The notes under the pieces were generated by a model. That model worked only from the letters and a program-made list of their open reading frames with translations. It was not told the origin of the DNA and did not search any database. Shown here in pieces: positions 7,278 to 15,223 of a DNA stretch of 58,153 bases. The position numbers and the translations under genes are program-made. This DNA comes from Myxococcales bacterium (lineage in GTDB: Bacteria > Myxococcota_A > Polyangia > Polyangiales > Houyiibacteriaceae), in assembly GCA_019637115.1 (NCBI GenBank), contig JAHBWH010000031.1, forward strand, positions 1 through 58,153. The letters are read 5' to 3'. The first letter of the stretch is position 1; every line of letters begins with the position of its first letter.

Positions 7278-7808
7278 TCAGAATCGCAGCAAGGAGTGCA
7301 CCGGGTGCGGGGCCAGGGTGTGCGCGCCCTCGAGCTGCCCGAGCTCGATCACGAACGCGAAGCCGGCGACGTCGCCGCCCGCCTTCTCGACGAGGGACGC
7401 TGCGGCCTTCGCCGTGCCGCCGGTGGCGATCAGGTCGTCGACGACGATCACCTGCGCGCCGACGGGCAGCGCGTCTTTGTGCATCTCGAGGGTGTCGGTC
7501 CCGTACTCGAGCGCGTACTCCACGCGCACCACGTCCGCGGGGAGCTTGCCGGGCTTGCGGGCAGGGACGAAGGGCAAGCGAAGTCGCGCCGCGAGGGCGG
7601 CGCCGAAGATGAACCCACGCGACTCCATGCCGAGCACCACGTTCGCCTCGAGGTCGTAGACCCGCTCGGCCAACATGCCGAGGCAGGCGTCGAAGGCCTG
7701 CGGGTGGGCGAGAAGCGGCGTGATGTCCTTGAAGAGGATCCCGGGCTTCGGGAAGTCGGGGACATCTCGGATCTTCGACCTCATCAGGTCGATGCGGGGA
7801 TCGCTCAT
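7278..7808 (-). CDS. apt: Adenine phosphoribosyltransferase
   Basis: A 176-residue purine salvage enzyme that converts adenine and PRPP to AMP. The N-terminal motif DFPKPGILFKDITPLL, the ESRGFIFG hood and the PRPP loop VIVVDDLIATGGTAKAA (near residues 119-135) are all intact. Its ATG overlaps the surE stop by 4 bp (ATGA), so surE and apt are co-transcribed and coupled. Both act on purine nucleotides. Confidence 0.96.
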   Translation of the reverse strand: MSDPRIDLMRSKIRDVPDFPKPGILFKDITPLLAHPQAFDACLGMLAERVYDLEANVVLGMESRGFIFGAALAARLRLPFVPARKPGKLPADVVRVEYALEYGTDTLEMHKDALPVGAQVIVVDDLIATGGTAKAAASLVEKAGGDVAGFAFVIELGQLEGAHTLAPHPVHSLLRF

Positions 7809-8614
7809 GCTCTGTCGTCTCCTGTCGGCCGCGCGGCCACCGGGACCGTGGCGACGTGCGCCGCGAGCGACGCCTGTTCGGGGTGGGTCGCGTCGAGCTG
7901 GAGCGCCGTGACGCTCACGAAGCCGTCGTCCACCGCCTCGGTGTCCGAGCCCGGGACCCGCTCGTGCCGCGGCCCCCCCGGCCCGCCAATCCAGTAGTAC
8001 GCGCGGCCGCGAGGGTCGTCGCGCACCTCCACGCCCTCGGAGTAGTGGCGGACGCCGAGGCGGGTCGCGCGGACGCCCTTGGGGGGCATGGCGGGGAAGT
8101 TCACGTTGAGCAGCGGGACCTGCCCGACCGTCCCCTCCCCCACCGAGGCGAGGAGCCGCTGGCAGAGCGCGCTCGCAAGCTTCGCCGAGCGGCCGAGCGA
8201 GAGGGGGTCACACGCGCCAGCCTGGCTGAAGGCGATCGACGGGACCCCACGGAGCGCCGCCTCGCGGGCCGCCGCGACCGTGCCGGAGTAGACGACGTCG
8301 CCCGCGAGGTTCGGTCCGAGGTTGATGCCGCTCACACAGAGGTCTGGGCGACGCGGGAGGAGATCGGGCCCGAAGAGCGCGACATAAACGCAGTCGACGG
8401 GTGTTCCGTCGATCGCGTGGACGTCATCGTCGAAGCGGTAGTGCCGCAGCGGACGGTGGAGCGAGATCGCGTGGCTCTGCGCGCTCTGCTCGGAGTGCGG
8501 AGCGACGGTCACGACGTCGGCGAAGGCGCGGAGCGCGCCGCGGAGGGCGATGATGCCCGCGGCGTCGTAGCCGTCGTCGTTGGAGAGGAGCACGAGCGGT
8601 CGCACGGCGCGCAT
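7805..8614 (-). CDS. surE: 5-prime/3-prime-nucleotidase SurE
   Basis: A 269-residue metal-dependent nucleoside monophosphatase. Signatures are LLSNDDGYDAAGI with the DD metal ligands near residues 13-14, VVTVAPHSEQSAQSHA, GTPVDCV, and VSGINLGPNLAGDVVYSGTV. Length and motif order match SurE; the last 25 or so residues are a variable tail. A TATGCC box 6 nt before the ATG suggests a leaderless message. It precedes and overlaps apt. Confidence 0.95.
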   Translation of the reverse strand: MRAVRPLVLLSNDDGYDAAGIIALRGALRAFADVVTVAPHSEQSAQSHAISLHRPLRHYRFDDDVHAIDGTPVDCVYVALFGPDLLPRRPDLCVSGINLGPNLAGDVVYSGTVAAAREAALRGVPSIAFSQAGACDPLSLGRSAKLASALCQRLLASVGEGTVGQVPLLNVNFPAMPPKGVRATRLGVRHYSEGVEVRDDPRGRAYYWIGGPGGPRHERVPGSDTEAVDDGFVSVTALQLDATHPEQASLAAHVATVPVAARPTGDDRA

Positions 8615-8620
8615 CGTGAC

Positions 8621-8626
8621 GGCATA
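8621..8626 (-). promoter_or_regulatory. -10-like TATGCC, 6 nt before surE
   Basis: On the minus strand TATGCC is followed by GTCACG and then the surE ATG. There is no Shine-Dalgarno, which is consistent with a leaderless start for the surE-apt operon. Confidence 0.42.
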
Positions 8627-8636
8627 CGCCCGGGCG

Positions 8637-9662
8637 TCAATAACGAAGGCCGGCCGAGACCGCCACGTTCCACTGCCGGGGCGCGCCCCGCGCGGCGTCC
8701 GCGTTCTCGTCGGGGTTTCTCAGATCCCAATGCAGCGTCGCGCTCACGACCAGCGGCCGGTAGCGGAGCTGGAAGCCGAGCAACATGCGCGGTCGGAAGG
8801 CCCGGATGCGGGGAAACTGCGCCTGGTCCCCGTAGCCGCTCGCTGACTCGGTGCACCGAATGGTCGAGTCCGCGCCGACCGGCGGGGGGCCGGGCACGGC
8901 GCCACACGTGGCCCAGGCGTCCGGGGCTCCGGGTCGCGTCGTGAGGACCTCGCTGTCGGCGAAGACCCACGCGAGCTGGCCACCGACGTAGGGGGTGAGG
9001 ACGAGGGTGTTGCCCGCGACGAGGTCCTTCGAGAGCAGGAGGTCGAGCGTCGCGACCGTGAGCGAGAGCTGCGAGTCCCCCGTCATCGTCGAGACGGCGC
9101 CTCGCACGGCGAGGTCCGGGATGAGCGCTGGCAACCCCTCGCGGAATCCCTCGAGCAGCGCGATCTTCAGCTCGCCGCCCCAAATCCACGTGGAGGTGCG
9201 TGCGAGGCGGCCGGCGTTGAAGCCGAGCTCGACGCCATAGGGCAGACCCTTGCGCACCGCGACGCGCGTCAGGACGTGGTTGCTCCGGGGGAAGCGGTTG
9301 CCGATCGCGGCCGTGCTCGCGCCGTCGCCTTCGGTGCCGCGGCGCCAGTAGCAGCGCTCGCTCGTGGCCGGGTCGCAGTCGCTCGGGTCGGAGAGGCCCG
9401 TGATGGTGGTGTCGAGGCGGAGCTCGAAGCCGCGCGAGCCGACGGTCGCGGCCGGCCCCGTCACCGTCGGCGTGACCGCCGAGGCGAGCTGCCCGACGAG
9501 CCACCGCCACCCTTCGACGTCGAGCGAGGTGCGGCCCATGTCGTCCTGGACGACCAAGCGGGAGAGCGAGAGGTCCATCTCGTCCGCCTGCGCTGGGGGG
9601 GCCCAGGCCAACACGGCGACCACGACGAGCGCGAGGGACGAGCGGGCGGAGCGGGGGCGCAC
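8637..9662 (-). CDS. Exported outer-membrane-type protein, function unknown
   Basis: A 341-residue protein with a clear signal peptide (ALVVVAVLAWAPPAQA, cleavage before DEMDLS). Its body has many alternating hydrophobic strands, including RGFELRLDTTITGL, YGVELGFNAGRLA and PRMLLGFQLRYRPLVVSA. It ends in VSAGLRY, with the C-terminal aromatic residue typical of beta-barrel outer membrane proteins. No named family is recognised. The GTG at 9662 is chosen because it starts a normal signal peptide and follows a TAGCGT box; earlier in-frame codons add about 66 implausible residues. It is divergent from trmL. Confidence 0.65.
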   Translation of the reverse strand: MRPRSARSSLALVVVAVLAWAPPAQADEMDLSLSRLVVQDDMGRTSLDVEGWRWLVGQLASAVTPTVTGPAATVGSRGFELRLDTTITGLSDPSDCDPATSERCYWRRGTEGDGASTAAIGNRFPRSNHVLTRVAVRKGLPYGVELGFNAGRLARTSTWIWGGELKIALLEGFREGLPALIPDLAVRGAVSTMTGDSQLSLTVATLDLLLSKDLVAGNTLVLTPYVGGQLAWVFADSEVLTTRPGAPDAWATCGAVPGPPPVGADSTIRCTESASGYGDQAQFPRIRAFRPRMLLGFQLRYRPLVVSATLHWDLRNPDENADAARGAPRQWNVAVSAGLRY

Positions 9663-9669
9663 GGGTCGG

Positions 9670-9675
9670 ACGCTA
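9670..9675 (-). promoter_or_regulatory. -10-like TAGCGT, 7 nt before a GTG start
   Basis: On the minus strand TAGCGT is followed by CCGACCC and the GTG at 9662. This fits TANNNT at leaderless spacing. Confidence 0.42.
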
Positions 9676-9717
9676 CCACAGCTTGCGCCGAGCGCGCGCG
9701 CTCGACAGAACGGGGAG

Positions 9718-10275
9718 ATGCCGAAGGGCCAGAAGCTCCGAGCGCCGCCTCTCGAGACGCCCCTGCACGTCGTGCTGGTCGAGCCCGAGATCCCGCCGAA
9801 TACCGGCGCGGTCGCCCGGACCTGCGCCGCCACGAAGAGCGCGCTCCACCTCGTCGGCAAGCTGGGCTTCCGGATCGACGAGCAGGCGGTCCGCCGGGCC
9901 GGGCTCGACTATTGGCACCTCGTCGATCTGCACACGCACCCCGACCTCGACGCCTTCGTGCAGGCGCAGCCCGACGCGCGGCTCCACCTCTTCGCGGCCG
10001 GCGGGACGAAGAGCTACCTGGAGATGGAGGCCCGCCCGGGCGACGCGCTCGTCTTCGGCAAAGAGTCCGTCGGGCTCGATCCCGCCCTGCTCGCCCGCTA
10101 CCCCGGCCAGGTCTACGGGATCCCGACGCTCGGCGGCGTCCGGAGCCTGAACCTCTCGAACGCGGTGGCCATCGTGCTCTACGAGGTCCTCCGCAAGCTC
10201 GGCGCCCTGGACGCGCCCTACCTCGAGGGCGCCGACGCGCTCGGGGACGCAGGGCCTGATGCGCGCGATGTGTGA
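9718..10275 (+). CDS. trmL: tRNA (cytidine/uridine-34-2-prime-O)-methyltransferase
   Basis: A 185-residue SpoU-class SPOUT enzyme that methylates the wobble ribose of certain tRNA-Leu species. It contains VVLVEPEIPPNTGAVARTCA, the knot motifs LVFGKESVGLDP, and VRSLNLSNAVAIVLYEVLR. A 15-residue basic N-terminal extension and a short acidic tail surround the core. GGGGAG sits immediately before the ATG, unlike the leaderless-looking neighbours. Confidence 0.92.
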   Translation: MPKGQKLRAPPLETPLHVVLVEPEIPPNTGAVARTCAATKSALHLVGKLGFRIDEQAVRRAGLDYWHLVDLHTHPDLDAFVQAQPDARLHLFAAGGTKSYLEMEARPGDALVFGKESVGLDPALLARYPGQVYGIPTLGGVRSLNLSNAVAIVLYEVLRKLGALDAPYLEGADALGDAGPDARDV

Positions 10276-10382
10276 AGGACGCGGGGCCGGCGCTGTGAAC
10301 GGACGTACACGTGGCAGCGGGGATCGCGCCGATTTGACCTGATGGCCCCGCCAAAAACGCGGACTTTGCCCGCCGAGGCGTT

Positions 10383-10398
10383 TGGCACGATGATCGCA
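10383..10398 (+). promoter_or_regulatory. Putative sigma54 (-24/-12) promoter
   Basis: TGGCACG, four bases, then TCGCA matches TGGCACG-N4-TTGCA with one mismatch and exact GG-to-GC spacing. The predicted start near 10409 gives a leader of about 36 nt containing GAGGAG at good distance from the ATG at 10445. Any activator site would lie further upstream. Confidence 0.55.
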
Positions 10399-10444
10399 TT
10401 ACCGGTTGCCCGTGAGCCCGAAGGTTACCGAGAGGAGTCGTCCG

Positions 10445-11431
10445 ATGCGGATCCGCGCACTCGTATTCTGCCTGCCCTTGTTCGCCCTCCTCGGAGGGTG
10501 CCCCGTCTGGAGCGACGACGGCTACGGCCACCCCTGCTACGGCACGGCTGGTTGCGCCTGCTTCGACGACAGCGAGTGCTTCAGCGGGCTGACCTGCGAG
10601 CGCGGTCGGTGCACCGCCGAGGTGCCGGAGTGTCGACGCGACTCGGACTGTGACCGCGGGTTCGTGTGCCGCGGTAACCTCTGCGTCGACGCGACCCCGC
10701 CCGGCTGCGTGGTCGACGGCGACTGCCCGAACGGGCAGCGCTGCGACGAGGGGATGTGCGCGCCGAGCGGCACCTGCGGGTCGGACGCCGAGTGCGACGG
10801 CGGTCAAATCTGCGACTTCCGCGGGGTCTGCGTCGATCCCACGCCCGGCGGGTGCCGCAGCGACGCGGAGTGCTCGGAGGGCCTCCGCTGCATCGAGAAC
10901 GCCTGCCGTGCGCCGAACGAGACCTGCCAGTTCGCGTACGAGTGCACGCCGGGCTGGGCCTGCGTGGATGGCTCCTGCACCCCGGTCTGCGGCAGCGACG
11001 CCGACTGTGGCTCGGGCGCGACCTGCGACCGCGGCTTCTGCGTGCCCAACCCCGGTCAGTGCACGAGCACGGCGATGTGCGGCACGGGCGAGCGCTGCGT
11101 CGACGGCCGCTGCCTCCCGGACTGCCGCGAGGGTGGGTGCGCCAACGCGAATGACTACTGCGCAGAGGACGGCTTCTGCCGGCCGCGCTGGCAGCCCGAC
11201 CCCTTCTGCCGCGTCGACGCGGACTGCGCGCTGGGCAGCCGGTGCGTGGATGGTGCCTGCCGCACGCCCTGCCCCGACGGCACCGCCAACCAGTGCATGA
11301 TGACGGACGTGAGCCTGACGGTCTGCGCCTCGGACATGCTCTGCTACACGAGCGTCGAGGTCGCCCCCGAGTGCGCCATCTCGGCCGACTGCGGCGAAGG
11401 CCGGCGCTGCGTGAACGCCACCTGCCGCTGA
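10445..11431 (+). CDS. Cys-rich repeat lipoprotein
   Basis: A 328-residue secreted lipoprotein. The signal sequence MRIRALVFCLPLFALLGGC ends in a lipobox (LGGC), so lipidation is expected at Cys19. The mature part holds about nine repeats of the pattern C-x-x-D-x-D-C-x-x-G-x-x-C-x-x-G-x-C (for example CRRDSDCDRGFVC and CVVDGDCPNGQRC). These are probably small disulfide-bonded modules like those common in myxobacterial surface proteins. Function is unknown. A sigma54-like promoter precedes it and a 12-bp UUCG hairpin follows it, so it appears to be a single-gene unit. Confidence 0.8.
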   Translation: MRIRALVFCLPLFALLGGCPVWSDDGYGHPCYGTAGCACFDDSECFSGLTCERGRCTAEVPECRRDSDCDRGFVCRGNLCVDATPPGCVVDGDCPNGQRCDEGMCAPSGTCGSDAECDGGQICDFRGVCVDPTPGGCRSDAECSEGLRCIENACRAPNETCQFAYECTPGWACVDGSCTPVCGSDADCGSGATCDRGFCVPNPGQCTSTAMCGTGERCVDGRCLPDCREGGCANANDYCAEDGFCRPRWQPDPFCRVDADCALGSRCVDGACRTPCPDGTANQCMMTDVSLTVCASDMLCYTSVEVAPECAISADCGEGRRCVNATCR

Positions 11432-11458
11432 CCTACCGCTGAAGGCTCACACCGCGAC

Positions 11459-11486
11459 GAGGCCGTCTCCTTCGGGAGGCGGCCTC
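11459..11486 (+). terminator. UUCG-loop hairpin after the Cys-rich lipoprotein
   Basis: GAGGCCGTCTCC and GGAGGCGGCCTC pair over 12 bp with one G-U, closing a TTCG tetraloop. The T run after it is poor, so it may act with Rho or as an mRNA end-stabiliser. Confidence 0.6.
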
Positions 11487-11634
11487 TCGCGTTGCGTCCT
11501 CACGTTGCGTTCTCACGACGGCAGCCCCCGGCGAACGACGGTCGCGTGAGCACCTCGGGCGAACCCAATGAGCGCGGGTGCGTCTCCCCACAACCTCACG
11601 GTGGGTTGCGCTGGCGCGGGACGCGCCTGCCCCT

Positions 11635-11640
11635 TACAAA
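11635..11640 (+). promoter_or_regulatory. -10-like TACAAA, 6 nt before purF
   Basis: TACAAA is followed by CCGCCC and the GTG at 11647 with no Shine-Dalgarno. Spacing fits a leaderless start. Confidence 0.38.
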
Positions 11641-11646
11641 CCGCCC

Positions 11647-13083
11647 GTGGCTCGCACGTACGTCCTCGAAGACGATCACTTTCACGATCAATGCGGCGTC
11701 TTCGGGGTGTTCGGCCCCGACGAGGCCGCGAACCTGACCTACCTCGGGCTCCACTCGCTGCAACACCGCGGGCAGGAGGCCTGCGGCATCGCGACCTCGA
11801 ACGGGGACCAGCTCTTCGTCCACCGCGGGCTCGGCCTCGTGCAGGACGTCTTCAACGCCGAGGTCATCGAGCGCTTGCCGGGCAGCCGCGCGATCGGCCA
11901 CGTCCGCTACTCCACCGCGGGCGGCAGCCACATCAAGAACGCGCAGCCCCTCGCGGTCGACAGCGTGCACGGGAGCCTCGCGGTCGCCCACAACGGCAAC
12001 CTCACGAATTACGACGCGCTCCGCCGCGAGCTCGAGGAGCTGGGGTCGATCTTCACCTCGTCGAGCGACACGGAGGTCTTCGTCCACCTCATCGCGCGGA
12101 GCCGACAGCCGACGATGGTCGACCGCGTCGCGGACGCGCTCGCGCGCGTCGAGGGCGCCTACAGCTTGGTCTTCCTCTCCGCCGAGCAGCTGGTCGCGGT
12201 GCGCGATCCGCACGGCTTCCGGCCGCTCTGCCTCGGCACGGTCGGCGACGGTCACGTCGTCGCCAGCGAGCCCTCCGCCTTCGGCCTCATCGGGGGCGAG
12301 TACGTCCGCGACGTCAAGCCGGGCGAGATGCTCGTCGTCGACAGCTTCGGGCTGCGGAGCCTCTTCCCCTTCGCCGGCGATCGACCGCGGCACAGCTGCA
12401 TCTTCGAGCACATCTACTTCGCGCGCCCCGACGCGCACTTCGACGGCATCAGCGTCTACGCGGCCCGCAAGCGCATGGGCGCGGTCCTCGCGGAGGAGCA
12501 GCCCGTCGACGCGGACGTCGTGATCCCCGTGCCGGACAGCGGCGTCGCGGCGGCCCTCGGCTTCTCGGAGCGCACCGGCATCCCCTTCGAGCTCGGGCTC
12601 ATCCGGAGCCACTACGTCGGCCGCACCTTCATCGAGCCCTCGCAGTCGATCCGGCACTTCGGCGTCCGCCTGAAGCTACACCCGGTCACGTCGGTGCTGC
12701 AGGGCAAGCGGGTCGCGGTGGTGGACGACTCCATCGTCCGCGGCACGACCTCGCGCAAGATCGTGCGCATGGTGCGCGACGCGGGCGCGAAGGAGGTGCA
12801 CCTGCGCATCAGCTCGCCGCCGACCGCGTGGCCGTGCTTCTACGGGATCGACACCCCGAACCGCCGCGAGCTGATCGCCAGCCAGCATAGTGCGGAAGAG
12901 GTCGCGGGTTACGTCACCGCCGACTCGCTCGGCTACCTCTCGGTGCCCGGCCTTCACCGCGCCGTGCACGGCGACGCGAGCCCCGTCGGCTATTGCGACG
13001 CCTGCTTCTCGGGCAACTACCCGATCGCCGTGAACGCGCCCCGCGAGGACGGCAAGCGCCAGCTCCCGCTCGTCGGCGTGTGA
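11647..13083 (+). CDS. purF: Amidophosphoribosyltransferase
   Basis: A 478-residue enzyme for the first committed step of purine synthesis: PRPP plus glutamine gives phosphoribosylamine. The glutaminase domain begins at Cys16 ([10 protein letters not shown]), so a 15-residue propeptide must be removed, as in Bacillus-type PurF. It continues with [14 protein letters not shown]. The phosphoribosyltransferase half has the PRPP loop [21 protein letters not shown] at 11647 gives a propeptide of normal length; the upstream frame adds 23 unlikely residues. The stop overlaps the ATG of the next, broken gene. Confidence 0.95.
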   Translation: MARTYVLEDDHFHDQCGVFGVFGPDEAANLTYLGLHSLQHRGQEACGIATSNGDQLFVHRGLGLVQDVFNAEVIERLPGSRAIGHVRYSTAGGSHIKNAQPLAVDSVHGSLAVAHNGNLTNYDALRRELEELGSIFTSSSDTEVFVHLIARSRQPTMVDRVADALARVEGAYSLVFLSAEQLVAVRDPHGFRPLCLGTVGDGHVVASEPSAFGLIGGEYVRDVKPGEMLVVDSFGLRSLFPFAGDRPRHSCIFEHIYFARPDAHFDGISVYAARKRMGAVLAEEQPVDADVVIPVPDSGVAAALGFSERTGIPFELGLIRSHYVGRTFIEPSQSIRHFGVRLKLHPVTSVLQGKRVAVVDDSIVRGTTSRKIVRMVRDAGAKEVHLRISSPPTAWPCFYGIDTPNRRELIASQHSAEEVAGYVTADSLGYLSVPGLHRAVHGDASPVGYCDACFSGNYPIAVNAPREDGKRQLPLVGV

Positions 13084-13946
13084 TGCTGCGCGAGCGCGTG
13101 CTCGAGACCTCCGCGGGACCTCGGCAGCTGCTCGAGGCCGGCCCCGAGGGCGCGCCGAAGGTTGTCCTGCTCCACGGCTTCCCCGACGTCCCGGACGGCT
13201 GGGAGCCCGTGCTCCGCGAGCTCGCGGCGCGAGGCCGTCACGCGATCGCGCCGTGGATGCCCGGCTTCACGCCGCCGGGGGCGACCCCCGAGCGAGGCCC
13301 CTTCGACCCGGACACCTTGGCGGATCGCGTCGCGGCGCTACTCGAAGCGCTGGACGCGCCGGTGGACCTCGTCGGGCACGACTGGGGCTAGGCGGTCGCT
13401 CACCAGGTGCTCATCCGACACCCCCACCTCGCGCGGCGCGCGGTCACGCTCTCCGTCCCCCACCCGCTGACGTTCCTCGCGTACGTGGCGACTCACCCCG
13501 CGCAGCTCGCGCGGAGCGCCTACATGGCCTTCTTCCAGCTCCCGCGTGTCCCCGAGCGCGCGCTCGCCGCGCGGCGCTTCGCGCTCTCGAGGCGGCTCTG
13601 GCGCCGATGGAGCCCCGGCTTCGAGCCCTCCGCGTCGTATTGGGCGTCGCTCGAGGGGACGCTCTCGCGCTCGATGGAGGGCCCGCTCGGTTACTATCGC
13701 GCGATGCTCCGCCCCCTCGGTCCCGGCGCCGCGCGCATCCGGCACGCGCGCGGCGTGACGATCCCGCACGACGTGCTCTACCTGCACGGGGCGCGCGACG
13801 GCTGCATCAGCCCCGACGCGCGACACGGCCAGGCGAGGTATTTCGGCGCGGCGTTCGAGGAGCGCGTGCTCGACGCCGGCCACTTCCTGCAGCTCGAGCG
13901 GCCGCGCGAGGTCGCCGCGCTCGTCGACGACTGGCTCGGACGATGA
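13083..13946 (+). pseudogene. Alpha/beta hydrolase interrupted by an in-frame TAG
   Basis: Two pieces in one frame form a normal hydrolase of about 287 codons. The first has VVLLHGFPDVPDGWEPVLREL and ends at LVGHDWG, the nucleophile elbow with catalytic Asp as in epoxide hydrolases and haloalkane dehalogenases. Then comes TAG (13389-13391), and the frame resumes AVAHQVLIRHPHLARRAV to the end. Late catalytic elements remain (LHGARDGCI; LDAGHFLQLERP with the catalytic His). It is coupled to purF (TGATG) and overlaps the next gene (ATGA). Only the one codon disrupts it, so decay is recent, or it is a sequencing error or a recoded stop. One base change from Tyr, Gln, Glu, Lys, Ser, Trp or Leu codons would explain it. 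Confidence 0.8.
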
Positions 13947-15151
13947 GCCGACGGACGGCTCGCCCGAGCCTCGCCGCGTACGACGCGCTGAAGCGCGCGC
14001 TCGCGGGGCGACGGCTCCCGCTCGCCTTCGTGGACCTCGACCGCTTCGACGAGAACGCCGCGTCGATGGAGCGACGTGCGGCGGGCCTGCCGATCCGCGT
14101 GGCGAGCAAGAGCCTGCGCTGCGTGGCGCTGCTGCGGCGCGTGCTCGCGCGCCCCGGCTGGGCTGGAGTGATGGCCTACTCCGCCGCCGAGGCGGCGGCG
14201 CTCCTCGACGCGGGCTTCGACGACGTGCTCGTCGCGTACCCGACCGTCGACGCGCAGGACGTCCGCGCGCTCTTCCCGGCGCTGCGCGAGGGACGCGACG
14301 TCGGGCTCATGGTCGACGACGTCGCGCAGGTCGAGGCGCTCTCCGCGCTCGCGCGCGAAGGCGGCGTCACCCTCCCCCTCTGGCTCGACGTCGACGCCTC
14401 CCTCTCGCTGCCGGGGCTGCACTTCGGCGTGCGCCGCTCGCCGATCCGCAGCGTGGGTGACGCGCGCCGGGTGGGCGAGGCGATCGGCCAGGCGGACGCG
14501 GTCGAGCTGGTCGGGTTGATGAGCTACGAAGCGCAGATCGCCGGCCTCCCGGACGCGACCGGGCGGCGCGCGCTCGATCTCGCGATCCGCGCGCTCAAGA
14601 CGCGGAGCTTCTCCGACGTCGCCGCGCGGCGGGGCGCGATCACCGCCGCGCTACGTGCGGACGGGCACCCGCTCCGACGCGTCAACGGCGGCGGCACGGG
14701 GAGCCTCGAGACCACCCGCCGCGATCCGAGCGTGACCGAGCTCGCGGCGGGATCCGGGCTCTACGCGCCCGCGCTCTTCGACGAGTTCGCGAGCTTCCGC
14801 AACGCGCCCGCGGCCGCGTTCGCCCTGCCGGTCACCCGACGCCCCGCGCCCGGGATCGTCACCTGCCACGGCGGCGGCTACGTCGCGTCGGGCGCCGCGG
14901 GGCCGGACAAGCTCCCGCGCCCATGGCTCCCGGTCGGCCTCTCCCTCCTCGCGCGCGAAGGCGCGGGCGAGGTGCAGACGCCGCTCGAGGTCCCGCCCGA
15001 CGTCACGCTCGCGATCGGCGATCCAGTCTTCTTCCGGCACGCGAAGGCGGGCGAGCTCTGCGAACGCTTCACGCGCTTGCTCTTGCTGCGAGGCGGCGAG
15101 GTCGTCGACGAGGTGCCGACCTACCGCGGCGCGGGGTGGTGCTTCGTCTGA
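13943..15151 (+). CDS. PLP-dependent amino acid deaminase/aldolase (alanine racemase-like fold)
   Basis: A 402-residue protein with an alanine-racemase N-terminal barrel. LPLAFVDLDRFDENAASM leads to the PLP-lysine region IRVASKSLRC near residues 49-58, then MAYSAAEAAALLDAGFDDVLVAYP. Further on are VNGGGTGSLETT and a C-terminal DSD1/D-threonine-aldolase-like domain. Its zinc-site-like Cys and His positions are ITCHGGGYVASGAAGPDKLP and the closing region near DPVFFRHAKAGELCERF. Relatives act on D-threonine, D-serine or 3-hydroxy amino acids; the substrate here is not certain. It starts inside the stop of the broken hydrolase (ATGA), so it was part of the same transcript. Confidence 0.8.
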   Translation: MSRRTARPSLAAYDALKRALAGRRLPLAFVDLDRFDENAASMERRAAGLPIRVASKSLRCVALLRRVLARPGWAGVMAYSAAEAAALLDAGFDDVLVAYPTVDAQDVRALFPALREGRDVGLMVDDVAQVEALSALAREGGVTLPLWLDVDASLSLPGLHFGVRRSPIRSVGDARRVGEAIGQADAVELVGLMSYEAQIAGLPDATGRRALDLAIRALKTRSFSDVAARRGAITAALRADGHPLRRVNGGGTGSLETTRRDPSVTELAAGSGLYAPALFDEFASFRNAPAAAFALPVTRRPAPGIVTCHGGGYVASGAAGPDKLPRPWLPVGLSLLAREGAGEVQTPLEVPPDVTLAIGDPVFFRHAKAGELCERFTRLLLLRGGEVVDEVPTYRGAGWCFV

Positions 15152-15223
15152 CCGCGCGCTCCCATCCGCCCCGCTCTGGACTCGCACTCGCGCACTCGCG
15201 GCGGCCCCACGACCGAAGTGAAT

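Noticed and set aside
13389-13391. TAG as a pyrrolysine or other recoded codon
   Set aside because: No supporting genes or other in-frame TAG were seen; mutation or sequencing error is simpler.
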